Below, one piece after another: positions 7,388 to 17,030 of a stretch of 64,000 nucleotides of DNA; position 1 is the stretch's first letter; the number at the start of each line of letters is the position of its first letter. The stretch lies in NCBI GenBank assembly GCA_041686855.1, contig JAWLDA010000001.1, forward strand, positions 516,061 to 580,060, given 5' to 3'. Both the position numbers and the translations under genes were made by a program. Source of the stretch: JAWLDA01 sp041686855 (GTDB lineage: Bacteria; Bacillota; Limnochordia; DTU080; RSA5). A model generated the notes under the pieces. It was not told the origin of the DNA. It saw nothing but the letters and a program-made list of their open reading frames with translations, and did not search any database.

Positions 7388-9856
7388 CTACGGAGTTGTG
7401 ACGAACTGGAACGTGTCGAAGGTTGGAATGCTGACCACCCGTGGTACCACAATCACTTCTAATCGGTTCGAACCGGTCGGTAGGCTCTGGGTCTGTTCGG
7501 CGCTGAGCTCGAGCCTCCAACTCCCTTCCGATACGGGTTCAGCGTTGCCCGAAAGGGCGAGGGCACCGTTGGCGTCAAAGACAAGGTACGTCACCGTCTC
7601 AATGTCTTGTGTCGGGTACGCTTCGTCGTCGAAGTCGATCGTCACATCAAACGAGGCGCTTTGCCCGCTGCGGACTCGGCGGGAACCGTCCAGCGCCACC
7701 TCGGCAATCCTCGGTTCCTGAAAGCGCGCCCACTTGTCGGATGGGTCCCCGTATGCCTCGAATCGTTTGAGGTGCGCAATGCTTTCGACCGGAAAGGCTC
7801 GTTCGAGCATGAGGGGACCGGAGCCGACCCAGAAGTGGCCGCGTTTGGCATACCAGGCGCTCAGATTTTGCCACCGATCAGCAATCTCGAGGGCGGTGGC
7901 GTACTGACGCAAAGTCGCCGCGTACGGCACGTAACTCTCCGCTTTTGCCTCTTCGAGGTGGCGGCTGAGGATGCCGAGGCTTGGTCCTCCGATGAAACTC
8001 ATCCATTCGACGCCCAACTTACCAGCCTTGGCGGAGGAGAAAGCGGCCTCGCCGGCGGCCTCTGCTTTAAGCCCCAAAGCGAGCGTGTGCCATGGACCGG
8101 GTCCATTGGTGTAGGTGGGGAACCAGCTCTCCGCATTCATCTCGGCGTCCAGTGCGTACTGGTCGCTATAGGTCTCGATAATCAGCGGCTGCGTCGAGAG
8201 AATGCGCACGCCCTTGAAGCTTCGCATAAAGCTCTCCAATACCGAGGCTTTCGTCTCGTCGAAGTAGGCGCTCGCCTCTTTCGCACCGTCGAACGTAAGG
8301 ATCATGCCCATCACAAAGTCGGCTACCGACAGCGGGCTACCGTCGTGCCACGTGTGTTCGTAGAGGTCGTTTGGATAGTAGACGACGCTCTTGCGCAGCG
8401 CACTGCGCGCCTGGGGGTAGAGCTCCTCGGCTTTTATGAAGCGCTGAGCCTCCGGGTCCCAGTCAATCCAGGCGTCCCCGGGGACTTGAATCTCGTCGAC
8501 GAAGTTGAGGTCGACCCAATCGAGGCTCTGGCCGACCGGGAGGCCCTCTTTGAGAAAGACTTCGGCACGCTCGACACGCTGAGGGAGCGGCAGTCCGGTG
8601 AAGGGGTCAGGGATCACACCGGCGTCGATCGTCGCTCGAATCAGCATTTGATCGTACACCCAGTTGCTCCCGTCAAGCGGATTCCACGGCTCAGGAAGGA
8701 TGCTGGGGACGGCGACGTTGAGAGTGCCGCCGATCTCATCGCCCCGACGGATCGTGTGTGCCCAAAGCAATGTCCCGGAGACGCCGCCGGCCAGGTCGGC
8801 AGCGACGCTAAGCTCCGCCGTGCGCGGGATCACGCCAAAGCGGTCGGCGATGTAAATGCGGACAGAATCTTGCATGGAGGCTTCGAGGGCTTGGGCGTAG
8901 AGTTCCTTGCGCTCCTCGAGGGACTGGAAGTCGTTGCGATTGAGCCGGTCCGCGAGCTCATCGAACTCGGGGGTCGGGCTGTAAAATTGCCACAAGGGAA
9001 ACGCCAGTCCCCGCGGGGTGTAGAAGTATTCAAAGCTCCCACCCTCGTCACGATTGATGGCTGTTGTAATCCAGCCTCCCGTATAAATGTGGAATTCGCC
9101 GGCGTTGGGGTCGCCTTGAATCCAAACTGCGGACGCGGCGGCAGCCGTCTTGTACTGGCGATCGACAGCAAAGCCGATATCTTCGAATAGGGTCGCAACG
9201 TAATCGCCGATCTCCCGTCGCTCGTCTTCGCTGCGTATGACGAAGATCAGCGTGACGGGCTCACCTTTATAGTGCCACGTGCCGTTGACGCGCTCTGCGC
9301 CGAGCTTCTCCATCTCGGAAGAGATGACCGCTTCGGCTTTGGCGGGATCGGGCGCGTATGTCAGCTCCAGAGCGCGCGCGACGTCGACTAACCGTGCGTA
9401 GTCAGGAAAGGCCGTATGGATCGGGAAGTACCGCGGTACGGCCATGCCACCGTAGATCTCGTCCGCAATGTACTCGCGATCGATCAACCAGTTGACGGCC
9501 TCTCTGATCCGTGGAACGGCAAACGGGTTAAGCTTGCCGGACCCGGGAAAGACGGGGCCGGCGGTGTTGAATGTCAACTCCGTGTAGGAGCCGAATGCTT
9601 GCTCGTAGCCGAGTGCGTCACTCGATAGGATGCGCTGGTAGATCTCTGGATCCGAGACCGTGAATGAGTACAAGTCGATCTCTCCCGCTTCGAGGCGGGA
9701 GAGCGCCGCTGCTGCCGACGGCTCCTCGCTGAGGACCACCTCGTCCACCCACGCGCCGGTACGCTCCTGTGCCCAGCCGACAACGCTCCAACCCAAAAGG
9801 AACGCCAAAATCAGCGTGAGTCCCACCCAACTCTGCATACGTTTCGAGCACACCAT
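7388..9856 (-). CDS. large ABC transporter substrate-binding protein, family 5
   Basis: A peptide-type solute-binding protein of 822 residues, far above the usual 500-600. It has a signal peptide (about residues 7-29, ending GWAQE) and no lipobox, so it is probably free in the periplasm. The SBP_bac_5-like body is followed by about 95 C-terminal residues rich in beta-type sequence (from about residue 728), which look like an added Ig-like domain. The ATG at 9854-9856 has GAGGGGTGG upstream. It is the first gene of the minus-strand importer operon; a hairpin separates it from the permease genes. Confidence 0.82.
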   Translation of the reverse strand: MVCSKRMQSWVGLTLILAFLLGWSVVGWAQERTGAWVDEVVLSEEPSAAAALSRLEAGEIDLYSFTVSDPEIYQRILSSDALGYEQAFGSYTELTFNTAGPVFPGSGKLNPFAVPRIREAVNWLIDREYIADEIYGGMAVPRYFPIHTAFPDYARLVDVARALELTYAPDPAKAEAVISSEMEKLGAERVNGTWHYKGEPVTLIFVIRSEDERREIGDYVATLFEDIGFAVDRQYKTAAAASAVWIQGDPNAGEFHIYTGGWITTAINRDEGGSFEYFYTPRGLAFPLWQFYSPTPEFDELADRLNRNDFQSLEERKELYAQALEASMQDSVRIYIADRFGVIPRTAELSVAADLAGGVSGTLLWAHTIRRGDEIGGTLNVAVPSILPEPWNPLDGSNWVYDQMLIRATIDAGVIPDPFTGLPLPQRVERAEVFLKEGLPVGQSLDWVDLNFVDEIQVPGDAWIDWDPEAQRFIKAEELYPQARSALRKSVVYYPNDLYEHTWHDGSPLSVADFVMGMILTFDGAKEASAYFDETKASVLESFMRSFKGVRILSTQPLIIETYSDQYALDAEMNAESWFPTYTNGPGPWHTLALGLKAEAAGEAAFSSAKAGKLGVEWMSFIGGPSLGILSRHLEEAKAESYVPYAATLRQYATALEIADRWQNLSAWYAKRGHFWVGSGPLMLERAFPVESIAHLKRFEAYGDPSDKWARFQEPRIAEVALDGSRRVRSGQSASFDVTIDFDDEAYPTQDIETVTYLVFDANGALALSGNAEPVSEGSWRLELSAEQTQSLPTGSNRLEVIVVPRVVSIPTFDTFQFVTTP

Positions 9857-10093
9857 AACCGACCACCCCTCGGAGAAATATTCATAAATAGTCCTTTGGT
9901 TATTGCCCTTGGTTCGACGCGGAGAAATTTACTCCTTTTGTAAGGGGTGGGAGGGAGTGGATTACATGGGTTTTGTCGAAAGGGATTCTGAAAAGATCGC
10001 TGAACAAGTGGGGCATATCAACGTAATTTTAGGATTAGTTCACAAGAGTTTTTGGAGACAGCGACGGGTTAGAAAGTTGGTAGTCGGTATCTC

Positions 10094-10846
10094 ATGAAAA
10101 GCGCTCAAACATCGTCCGCGCAAAAGGTCCGCGGCAAACCTGGCGAGAGGCTCATACAAATCGAAGATGTCCATCGGGTCTACCGTCTCGGCGGCAGTGA
10201 AGTGCATGCGCTCAAGGGCATCGACCTCGACATTTATACGGGCCAACTCCTAACCTTAAAGGGGCGGTCCGGTTCCGGAAAGACGACGTTGCTCAACTTG
10301 GTAGGCGGGCTCGACCATCCCACTCAAGGGCGCATCCTCTACCAAGGCCGCAACCTTAAAGACTTTAACCAAAAGGCATTGACCCTTTGGCGGCGGCGGG
10401 AGGTCGGTTTCATCTTTCAGGCCTTTGCGCTGATGCCGGCGCTAACCGCTTTGGAGAATGTCGAACTGCCCTTGCGTATCGCCGGATCATCGGCGCGCGC
10501 AGCACGAGAGCGGGCTCGGGAGTGTCTTGAGTTGGTCGGGCTGGGTAAGCGTGGCGACCATCGGAGCTTTGAGCTGAGCGGCGGAGAGCAACAGCGAGTG
10601 GGCATTGCTCGGGCTCTCGCGGCAAAACCCCGGCTGATCATCGCCGACGAACCCACTGGCGAGTTGGATCAAGCGACCGCCATTCAGATCATGACACTCT
10701 TCCATTCGATTATCGAATCGGAGGAGATTGCCATTTGCATGACGACTCACGACCCGGTCGCCAGCAGCTTTGCCGACATTATTTACTTGCTCGAAGACGG
10801 CCAGATCACGCCCCAAGCGGCTGAAGAGGGAGCGAACTCGGATTGA
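10094..10846 (+). CDS. ABC transporter ATP-binding protein (LolD/MacB-type)
   Basis: Cytoplasmic ATPase, 250 residues, of the LolD/FtsE/MacB group. Walker A is GRSGSGKTTLLN, the signature is LSGGEQQRVGIARAL, Walker B is LIIADEPTGELD, with the H-loop at TTHD. It is the first gene of a plus-strand four-gene cluster (ATPase, adaptor, FtsX-like permease, second ATPase), the arrangement of MacAB-type exporters or lipoprotein-handling systems. The ATG has only a weak upstream ribosome site. The 237 bases before it separate it from a divergent operon. Confidence 0.9.
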   Translation: MKSAQTSSAQKVRGKPGERLIQIEDVHRVYRLGGSEVHALKGIDLDIYTGQLLTLKGRSGSGKTTLLNLVGGLDHPTQGRILYQGRNLKDFNQKALTLWRRREVGFIFQAFALMPALTALENVELPLRIAGSSARAARERARECLELVGLGKRGDHRSFELSGGEQQRVGIARALAAKPRLIIADEPTGELDQATAIQIMTLFHSIIESEEIAICMTTHDPVASSFADIIYLLEDGQITPQAAEEGANSD

Positions 10847-11853
10847 TGACTCTCTTAAACATGTTGAGACCGACGATGTTGGTGTTGCTCATCGCACTCG
10901 TGACTGCGGGATGCAGCCTGTTGCCCCAGGAGCGGGCGGATGTGATACCTACATTAATTGAGCCGCCGCCGTCTCGGGCTGTCACGTACGACGTGCAGCG
11001 AGGACGGATCGTGGAAGAGTTGCGCGGTCTGGCCCGCGTCGCGCCCACACTCGAGACCAATCTTTATTTCAAGCAAAACGGACGTTTGGCACTCCTCGAC
11101 GTTGAGCCCGGTGATGACGTGAGGGAGGGCGAGTTGCTTGCACAGCTGGAGACCGGTACTCTCGAGCACCAGCTCGAGTTGGCGCGGATCGACCTCGAAG
11201 CGTCCGAACTGCGCCTAGCAGCTGTGCGCACCGGAGGGACGCCGGTCGACATACGCCTTCAGGAGCTGACGGTAGCCAAAAATCGTCTCGAGGTTGAGAA
11301 TTTCGAGAATCGTATCGAACTAGCCTCGATTCGGGCTCCGCACGACGGAGTCGTGCAGAGCGTGCGCGTTCAGGTTGGGCAATTGGTGCAGGAGTACAAC
11401 ACGGTGATGATCGTGGCCGATCCCCGATCGCGCGAGCTGCAGGTTGAGATTCGGCGCAATGAGGATATCAACAAGATTTCCCGGGGCCAGAAAGCGCTGG
11501 TGGAAGTGAGCCGCGACGATTGGCGGCCAGCGACGGTCTCCCAGATCACCGAGCGCGAGACCGGCTCTTCAATCTCTCTAACTTACATCGTCCATTTGGA
11601 GCTCGAGGAGGAGAGCGACGCTGCCGAGTTGCGACTCGGCGACCTCGCTTCGGTGCGCCTCGTCGTTCAAGAGAAGGAGAACGCACTGATCATCCCAAGA
11701 GCCGCTCTCCGGGAGTTTATGGGTCGCCGGTACGTACGACTCTTGGACGGGGAAGCGCGGCGTGAGGTCGACGTAGAAGTAGGCATCACTACGCCTACTG
11801 AGGTCGAGATTTTAAAAGGCCTCACGGAAGGCGACGTCGTCGTCGGGCAGTAG
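10846..11853 (+). CDS. HlyD/MacA-type periplasmic adaptor lipoprotein
   Basis: About 335 residues. The N-terminus is a lipoprotein signal ending in LVTAGC. A biotinyl-lipoyl-like hairpin follows (DVEPGDDVREGELLAQLE, then IRAPHDGVVQSVRVQVGQLV), then beta-barrel and membrane-proximal segments ending GLTEGDVVVGQ, as in membrane-fusion proteins. It would link the FtsX-like permease to the outer envelope or stimulate it. The ATG at 10846 overlaps the previous stop (TGATG); a TTG one codon upstream is the alternative start. Confidence 0.87.
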   Translation: MTLLNMLRPTMLVLLIALVTAGCSLLPQERADVIPTLIEPPPSRAVTYDVQRGRIVEELRGLARVAPTLETNLYFKQNGRLALLDVEPGDDVREGELLAQLETGTLEHQLELARIDLEASELRLAAVRTGGTPVDIRLQELTVAKNRLEVENFENRIELASIRAPHDGVVQSVRVQVGQLVQEYNTVMIVADPRSRELQVEIRRNEDINKISRGQKALVEVSRDDWRPATVSQITERETGSSISLTYIVHLELEEESDAAELRLGDLASVRLVVQEKENALIIPRAALREFMGRRYVRLLDGEARREVDVEVGITTPTEVEILKGLTEGDVVVGQ

Positions 11854-11911
11854 TCAATCGTAGGTCGGCGTCGCAAAGGGCGGAACTTGTAAAGGCGGGA
11901 GTCTTTCAGGC

Positions 11912-14725
11912 GTGTACATCCTTTCGATCTTGTGGATGACGTTGAAACGTATCGTGAGCAACTGGCGTTTGGAGTTGGCTCTTTGGATTGGACTCCTTTT
12001 GGCGGTCGGGATTGTGGGTTCCATCCCGATTTACACCTCGGGGAGTTTACAGGAGAGCCTTCTGCGCCAGTGGATTAGACAGAGCGATTCACGGCCCCCG
12101 TTGGGCCTAATGATGACGCACAGCAATAATGATTACCGTGTGGAAGTCGATCGAGCGAAATTTGCCGAGTTGGGGGAGTACCTCGATCGGGAGCTACCGC
12201 GACAGATCGGTGAGGCGCCTCGCACGTACTCCGAAGCCTCCGAGCTTGGGATCAACTACTTCGTGCCTGAGGATCCCGACCGACCTCGTCCTCAATCGCC
12301 GTACGTTAACATAAAATACATCTCAAACTTGCAGGAGCTCTCCACCATCGTTGATGGCCGCTGGTTTGAGCCGCGTGATGACGGCGTCGTGGAGGCGGTC
12401 GTCGACGTCGGCACACTCGAAGGCTCGCAGCTGTTGGTCGGCGAGCGCTATATCTATGAATACCAACCGCGCGATCAGGAGAAGACCGTCATCACGGTTG
12501 AGGTCGTGGGGGTCTTCCGACCAAACCAAGAGACCTTTACGACGGAGCACTGGATTTATCCACCGCCATTCTCCCGGAGCCTCTTTGTGGATCCTGATGT
12601 CTTTCATGCCCAATTGCTCGAAGGGCACGATCTTCTGCCGAGCGCGTACGACTGGTACTTTGTCTTTGATCATGAGACGGTGCGGGTGCATCAGTTGAGC
12701 GAGCTGGTCGCGGGTCTCGAATTGATCGAGCAGCGAGCGGGACAGATGATCTCCAATACGCGCTTCTGGCTATCACCCCTCTCGTTGTTCCGATGGTTTA
12801 TCGGGCGAGCCCAGGTGGTCTCGGCGTTTTTGACCGCGTTGAGCGTACCGATTGTGGGGATGGTCTTGTACTACGTCGTCCTTATCGCGGGGTTGACGGT
12901 AGAAAGACGCCGCAACGAGATCGCCGTCTTGCACAGTCGAGGAGCCGGGCGTTTCCAAGTGGCGACCAGCTTTTTGCTTGAGTGGGTGCTTTTGGGGGTG
13001 GCCGCTCTCCTCCTAGGACCGTACATCGGCCTCTTTGTCTCACAGGTGATGGGCGCATCGGCCGGCTTCTTGAGCTTTGTCGGAAGAGAGGCGCTACCGG
13101 TCTCACTAATTGGCGACGCGTATCGATTTGGAGTATTGGCGGTGGTCCTCGCGATCGGAGCGGCCATGATTCCCGCGATTCGCTCCTCGCGCCATAGTAT
13201 TGTAAGCTTTAAGCAAGAGTTGGCCCGCGGGGGTGGCTCATCGATTTGGAAGAGATTCGCTCTCGATCTCATCCTGCTTGGTTTTGCCGCCTACGGATAC
13301 CGCACATTGCAGCAACAAAGCGAGACGGTGAGCGATGGCGCGGCTGTCGTCTTGATGGACCCGATGCTGCTGTTCATTCCGGTCGTCTTCCTACTGGGCG
13401 CCGGCCTCTTGGTGCTGCGTGTCTACCCCTGGGTGATGAGCATCTTTACATGGTTCACGGCGAGACTTCCCGGCGTGGTGATGAATCTGTCGCTCAGGCA
13501 GCTCACCCGAAATAGCGGACAGTACATGCCGCTGCTGCTCCTATTGATCCTAACGGTCTCGTTGGGCATATACACGGCGTCGGCGGCTCGGACGCTCGAC
13601 CGCAACTTCCTTGATCGGGTCTACTATTCGGTCGGCTCCGACATCGCTCTTAGCGAACAGTGGAGGCTCCCGTCGGGTGGGGGTGGTGGCGAGCTCGGCG
13701 ATGAAGAGGGAGAGGGGTCAGCTGAGAGTCGGATTTACGAGCCGCCTTTCTTTATCCATCACGAGCTGCCGGGGGTCGAAGACGCAGCGCGCGTCCTACA
13801 CGTCCAAGCCAGCGCCCGCAGTGGAGGCAGCTTTCTTGGCAATGCCGACTTAATGGCGATCGTGCCGCCGGAGTTCGGTCGAACCGCATGGTTTCGATCG
13901 GACCTGGCCCCGTTCCACTTTTACGAGTACCTCAACGTCCTCTCGCGGCATCGCGAAGGCGCTTTGGTCTCTGAGGCGTTCCTGAAGGAGCGTCAGTTAC
14001 AAATTGGGGATCGTTTGACACTCACATTCCGCAACCAACCGATCGAGGTGTACGTCGCCGCAACGGTCCCGTACTGGCCGACCCTCAATCCGATGGAGCG
14101 ACCTTTCTTTATCACAAATCTCGAGCACGTTCAGGAACAGATCGCACTCGAGCCATACAACGTATGGTTGCGCACCTCTAGTCCAGGTTATCTGGACCAG
14201 ATCGTCTCCGGCCTGCGCGAACAGGGGGTCTACGTCGTGAGCGTGAGAGATGCCAACTCGCAGATCGTTCAGGGACGCAATGAGCCACACCGGATGGGCT
14301 TCTTCGGTGTCCTGTCGATCGGCTTCATCGTATCGGCGTTGGTGACGGTGCTCGGATTCATCTTGTACACCTTCTTATCGATGCGCAGTCGCTTCCTCCA
14401 GTTTGGTGTCTTAAGGGCTGTGGGGCTCTCTGTGCGCCAATTGGTGACGCTCCTCAGTTTGGAGCAACTCTTCTCGCTTGGAATCGGCTTAGGCGCCGGT
14501 ACAGGGTTAGGTATTCTCGCAACGCAAATCTTCCTCCCCTTTGTGCGGGAAGGCGCCATTGAGAACACCCAGGTGCCGCCGTTCCTCATTGTTACCGATC
14601 CAACGGACCTCGGTCGCATCTTTGCCGTGTTGGGGTCGATGCTCGTCGTCGCCGTCGTTGGCTTGGCGATGATTCTCGTGCGCATGAAGCTTCATCAGGC
14701 GATTAAGCTCGGAGAGGAGGGGTAA
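11912..14725 (+). CDS. FtsX-like ABC transporter permease
   Basis: Inner-membrane protein of 937 residues with an N-terminal helix, a large extracytoplasmic domain, a three-helix FtsX/MacB core (about residues 290-440), more helices near 455-570, a second soluble domain and a final FtsX core (about residues 790-930). The double FtsX layout suits LolCE/MacB-like mechanotransmission proteins. The GTG start is the first in frame; a later ATG (11936) is possible and the ribosome site is weak. It sits between the adaptor and the second ATPase. Confidence 0.85.
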   Translation: MYILSILWMTLKRIVSNWRLELALWIGLLLAVGIVGSIPIYTSGSLQESLLRQWIRQSDSRPPLGLMMTHSNNDYRVEVDRAKFAELGEYLDRELPRQIGEAPRTYSEASELGINYFVPEDPDRPRPQSPYVNIKYISNLQELSTIVDGRWFEPRDDGVVEAVVDVGTLEGSQLLVGERYIYEYQPRDQEKTVITVEVVGVFRPNQETFTTEHWIYPPPFSRSLFVDPDVFHAQLLEGHDLLPSAYDWYFVFDHETVRVHQLSELVAGLELIEQRAGQMISNTRFWLSPLSLFRWFIGRAQVVSAFLTALSVPIVGMVLYYVVLIAGLTVERRRNEIAVLHSRGAGRFQVATSFLLEWVLLGVAALLLGPYIGLFVSQVMGASAGFLSFVGREALPVSLIGDAYRFGVLAVVLAIGAAMIPAIRSSRHSIVSFKQELARGGGSSIWKRFALDLILLGFAAYGYRTLQQQSETVSDGAAVVLMDPMLLFIPVVFLLGAGLLVLRVYPWVMSIFTWFTARLPGVVMNLSLRQLTRNSGQYMPLLLLLILTVSLGIYTASAARTLDRNFLDRVYYSVGSDIALSEQWRLPSGGGGGELGDEEGEGSAESRIYEPPFFIHHELPGVEDAARVLHVQASARSGGSFLGNADLMAIVPPEFGRTAWFRSDLAPFHFYEYLNVLSRHREGALVSEAFLKERQLQIGDRLTLTFRNQPIEVYVAATVPYWPTLNPMERPFFITNLEHVQEQIALEPYNVWLRTSSPGYLDQIVSGLREQGVYVVSVRDANSQIVQGRNEPHRMGFFGVLSIGFIVSALVTVLGFILYTFLSMRSRFLQFGVLRAVGLSVRQLVTLLSLEQLFSLGIGLGAGTGLGILATQIFLPFVREGAIENTQVPPFLIVTDPTDLGRIFAVLGSMLVVAVVGLAMILVRMKLHQAIKLGEEG

Positions 14726-14727
14726 GG

Positions 14728-15663
14728 ATGAGTGTACCAAGCGTCGGGACCGACCAGACAGACCCGTTTATACTCTGTCAAAATCTCGTCAAGATCTACA
14801 AAATTGCCGACCTGGAAGTGATGGCGCTTCAAGGGCTGGACCTCACGGTACGCAAGGGTGAGGTGATGGCGATCATCGGCTCGAGTGGAAGCGGAAAGTC
14901 CACACTCCTCAACGTCCTCGGTGGGTTGGATTCGCCGTCGGCGGGCGTTGCCCGGGTCGACGGAATTAACCTCAATCGCATGACGCACAGCCAGCGACTT
15001 CGCTACCGCCGTAAGACGGTCGGGTTCGTGTGGCAGAACGTCTCACGCAACCTGATTCCCTACCTGAGCGCACTTGAGAACGTCGAGATGCCGATGGTTT
15101 TGGCGGGCTCCCACAACCGCAAGAGGGCGAAGGCACTCTTGGAAGCGGTGGGTCTCGGACATCGCATGGGCCACCGTCCCATTCACATGTCCGGTGGTGA
15201 ACAGCAGCGCGTGGCCATCGCCATCGGACTAGCAAACGACCCTGCTCTTCTCTTGGCTGACGAGCCGACGGGCTCCCTCGACCAGGAGAATTCGGACATT
15301 GTCCTCAAAGTGTTTAACGACGTCCGAGATCAGTTTGGCGTCACCATTGTCATCGTTACACACGATCGAGCCATGGCCCAAGCGGTCGATCGGTACGTCG
15401 AGATCCGAGATGGCAAGACGAGTAGTGAAGCAGTGCGACGCGTCGTCGGCGCCAAGACAGATGCGGAGAAGTCGGGTGAGAGCGTCGCTGAGGAGACGCA
15501 CGAAGAGTACACGTTGCTCGACTCGGCGGGGCGCCTCCAACTGCCGATGGAGTATCGAGAGCGGTGGAGAGTGCGCGATCGGGTGAAGCTCGACATCGAC
15601 GGTAAGCAGATCGTCATAACGCCGCCTACCGAAGACGCCACCGACGAACAGGTGGGTAGTTGA
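14728..15663 (+). CDS. ABC transporter ATP-binding protein with C-terminal AbrB/SpoVT-like domain
   Basis: The first ~225 residues are a LolD/MacB-type ATPase: Walker A GSSGSGKSTLLN, signature MSGGEQQRVAIAIGL, Walker B LLLADEPTGSLD. The last ~50 residues (about 262-300) read like a swapped-hairpin AbrB fold: LLDSAGRLQLPMEYRERW, then RDRVKLDIDGKQIVI. That pattern (D-x-x-GR-hydrophobic-P, then a beta-hairpin) is typical of SpoVT/AbrB domains. ATG follows GGAGAGGAGG, two bases after the permease stop. The tail could be a dimerisation, regulatory or DNA-binding element; its role is unknown. Confidence 0.85.
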   Translation: MSVPSVGTDQTDPFILCQNLVKIYKIADLEVMALQGLDLTVRKGEVMAIIGSSGSGKSTLLNVLGGLDSPSAGVARVDGINLNRMTHSQRLRYRRKTVGFVWQNVSRNLIPYLSALENVEMPMVLAGSHNRKRAKALLEAVGLGHRMGHRPIHMSGGEQQRVAIAIGLANDPALLLADEPTGSLDQENSDIVLKVFNDVRDQFGVTIVIVTHDRAMAQAVDRYVEIRDGKTSSEAVRRVVGAKTDAEKSGESVAEETHEEYTLLDSAGRLQLPMEYRERWRVRDRVKLDIDGKQIVITPPTEDATDEQVGS

Positions 15664-15714
15664 AGAACGTAATTGACTGGGCAGTTGGGGAGAGACGCCC
15701 CTCTTATAAAAAAC

Positions 15715-15770
15715 ATGAGCGCTTGTCCGAGTCCGGCCGTGGAAGGGACGGAGCAGGGGCAAGCGCTCAT
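15715..15770. terminator. terminator hairpin between convergent genes
   Basis: An 11-base inverted repeat (atgagcgcttg / caagcgctcat) with a 34-base loop lies between the plus-strand ATPase gene and the minus-strand citrate synthase gene. On the minus strand the stem is followed by a run of T (tttttt at 15708-15713), so it best terminates citrate synthase transcription and may work both ways. Confidence 0.7.
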
Positions 15771-15822
15771 TGAGTTTAGTGAATCACTTTCATGACGCGA
15801 GTACGCTTCGCGTGTGAATCTC

Positions 15823-16944
15823 TTATGAAGTAGCGATGACCCGATTTGTGGGTCCGACGTACGCCGCACGGGGACGGATCAGTCGATTCTCCCGATACTG
15901 CTCGATCAAGTTGGCGGTCCAACCGGAGATGCGGCTCACAGCAAAGATTGGCGTGAACAACTCTACCGGAATCCCCATGGCGTAGTAAGCGGAGGCCGAG
16001 TAGAAGTCTACGTTGGGATGCAGCCCTTTCTCCTCACGCATAATCTCCTCGATGCGTTCGGACATGCTTACCCAGTGTAGACTGCCCTTTTGCTCGTTGA
16101 GGGCTTGTGCGAAGCGCTTGAGGTGCTTCACCCGCGGATCACCGTTCTTGTAAACGGCATGTCCGATGCCCATCACTTTCTCCTTGCGAGCGAGTCGATC
16201 CTTGATGTACGCGTCGACCTTGTCGGGCGACCCGATATCCAAGAGCATCTTCATGACGGCTTCGTTGGCGCCTCCGTGAAGTGGCCCTTTGAGCGTCCCG
16301 ATTGCCGTCGTAATCGCCGAGTAAATGTCTGAGAGCGTGGAGGCCGTCACTCGACCGGCAAAGGTCGAAGCGTTGAGACCGTGCTCTGCGTGGAGGATGA
16401 GGGCGGTGTCCAGTGTCTTGGCCGCCACCTCGGTTGGTACTTCTCCGTTTAACATGTACAAAAAGTTTTCGGCGATGCTGAGTCCGGTCTTGGGGGCGAC
16501 AGGCTCCAGTCCGGCTCGTCGGCGTCCGATCGCCGCAACAATCACAGGAACCTGCGCGGTCAGGCGGATCGCCTTTGTGACGACGGAGTCCACGGACGTG
16601 TCGTCCGCATCGGGGGCGTAGACGCCGAGGAGAGAGACGGCCGTGCGCAATGCCGACATGGGCACAACGTTTTCGGGCAGCGACTTGATCAACTCGACTA
16701 CTTGGGGCGGAATCCCTTGCTCTTGTTGGAGTTGAGCCTTGAATGAGGCAAGCTCAGCTGCGTTGGGCAAGTCTCCCTTAAACAGGAGATAGACGACGGC
16801 TTCGTAGGTGGCGTGTTCTACGAGGTCGTCGATGTGGTACCCGCGGTAGAAGAGGTCAGCGTTGGCGCCGTCCACTAACGATAGCTCTGTTTCGAGGGCA
16901 ATGACGCCATCAAGCCCGCGAACGACCTGTTTGGCGCTAGACAT
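15823..16944 (-). CDS. gltA: citrate synthase
   Basis: Condenses oxaloacetate and acetyl-CoA to citrate in the TCA cycle. At 373 residues it is the short type II-like form found in many Gram-positives and thermophiles. Catalytic regions are visible: GPLHGGANEAV, GIGHAVYKNGDPRVKHL, and the Asp in NVDFYSASAYYAMGIP. The ATG at 16942-16944 follows AAAGGGGA. It stands alone, with a terminator downstream. A 2-methylcitrate synthase role cannot be excluded because the families overlap. Confidence 0.93.
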   Translation of the reverse strand: MSSAKQVVRGLDGVIALETELSLVDGANADLFYRGYHIDDLVEHATYEAVVYLLFKGDLPNAAELASFKAQLQQEQGIPPQVVELIKSLPENVVPMSALRTAVSLLGVYAPDADDTSVDSVVTKAIRLTAQVPVIVAAIGRRRAGLEPVAPKTGLSIAENFLYMLNGEVPTEVAAKTLDTALILHAEHGLNASTFAGRVTASTLSDIYSAITTAIGTLKGPLHGGANEAVMKMLLDIGSPDKVDAYIKDRLARKEKVMGIGHAVYKNGDPRVKHLKRFAQALNEQKGSLHWVSMSERIEEIMREEKGLHPNVDFYSASAYYAMGIPVELFTPIFAVSRISGWTANLIEQYRENRLIRPRAAYVGPTNRVIATS

Positions 16945-17030
16945 AGTCGTGGTTCCCCTTTCTGACTACAAAGCAACTACGAATTCTTAGACGCCGTGCA
17001 TAAAGATTCCTTCTTTACAGCCCGGGTCAC

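Noticed and set aside
7607..9190. 527-residue plus-strand ORF opposite the large binding protein
   Set aside because: It mirrors the codon structure of the real minus-strand gene and has no recognisable domain.
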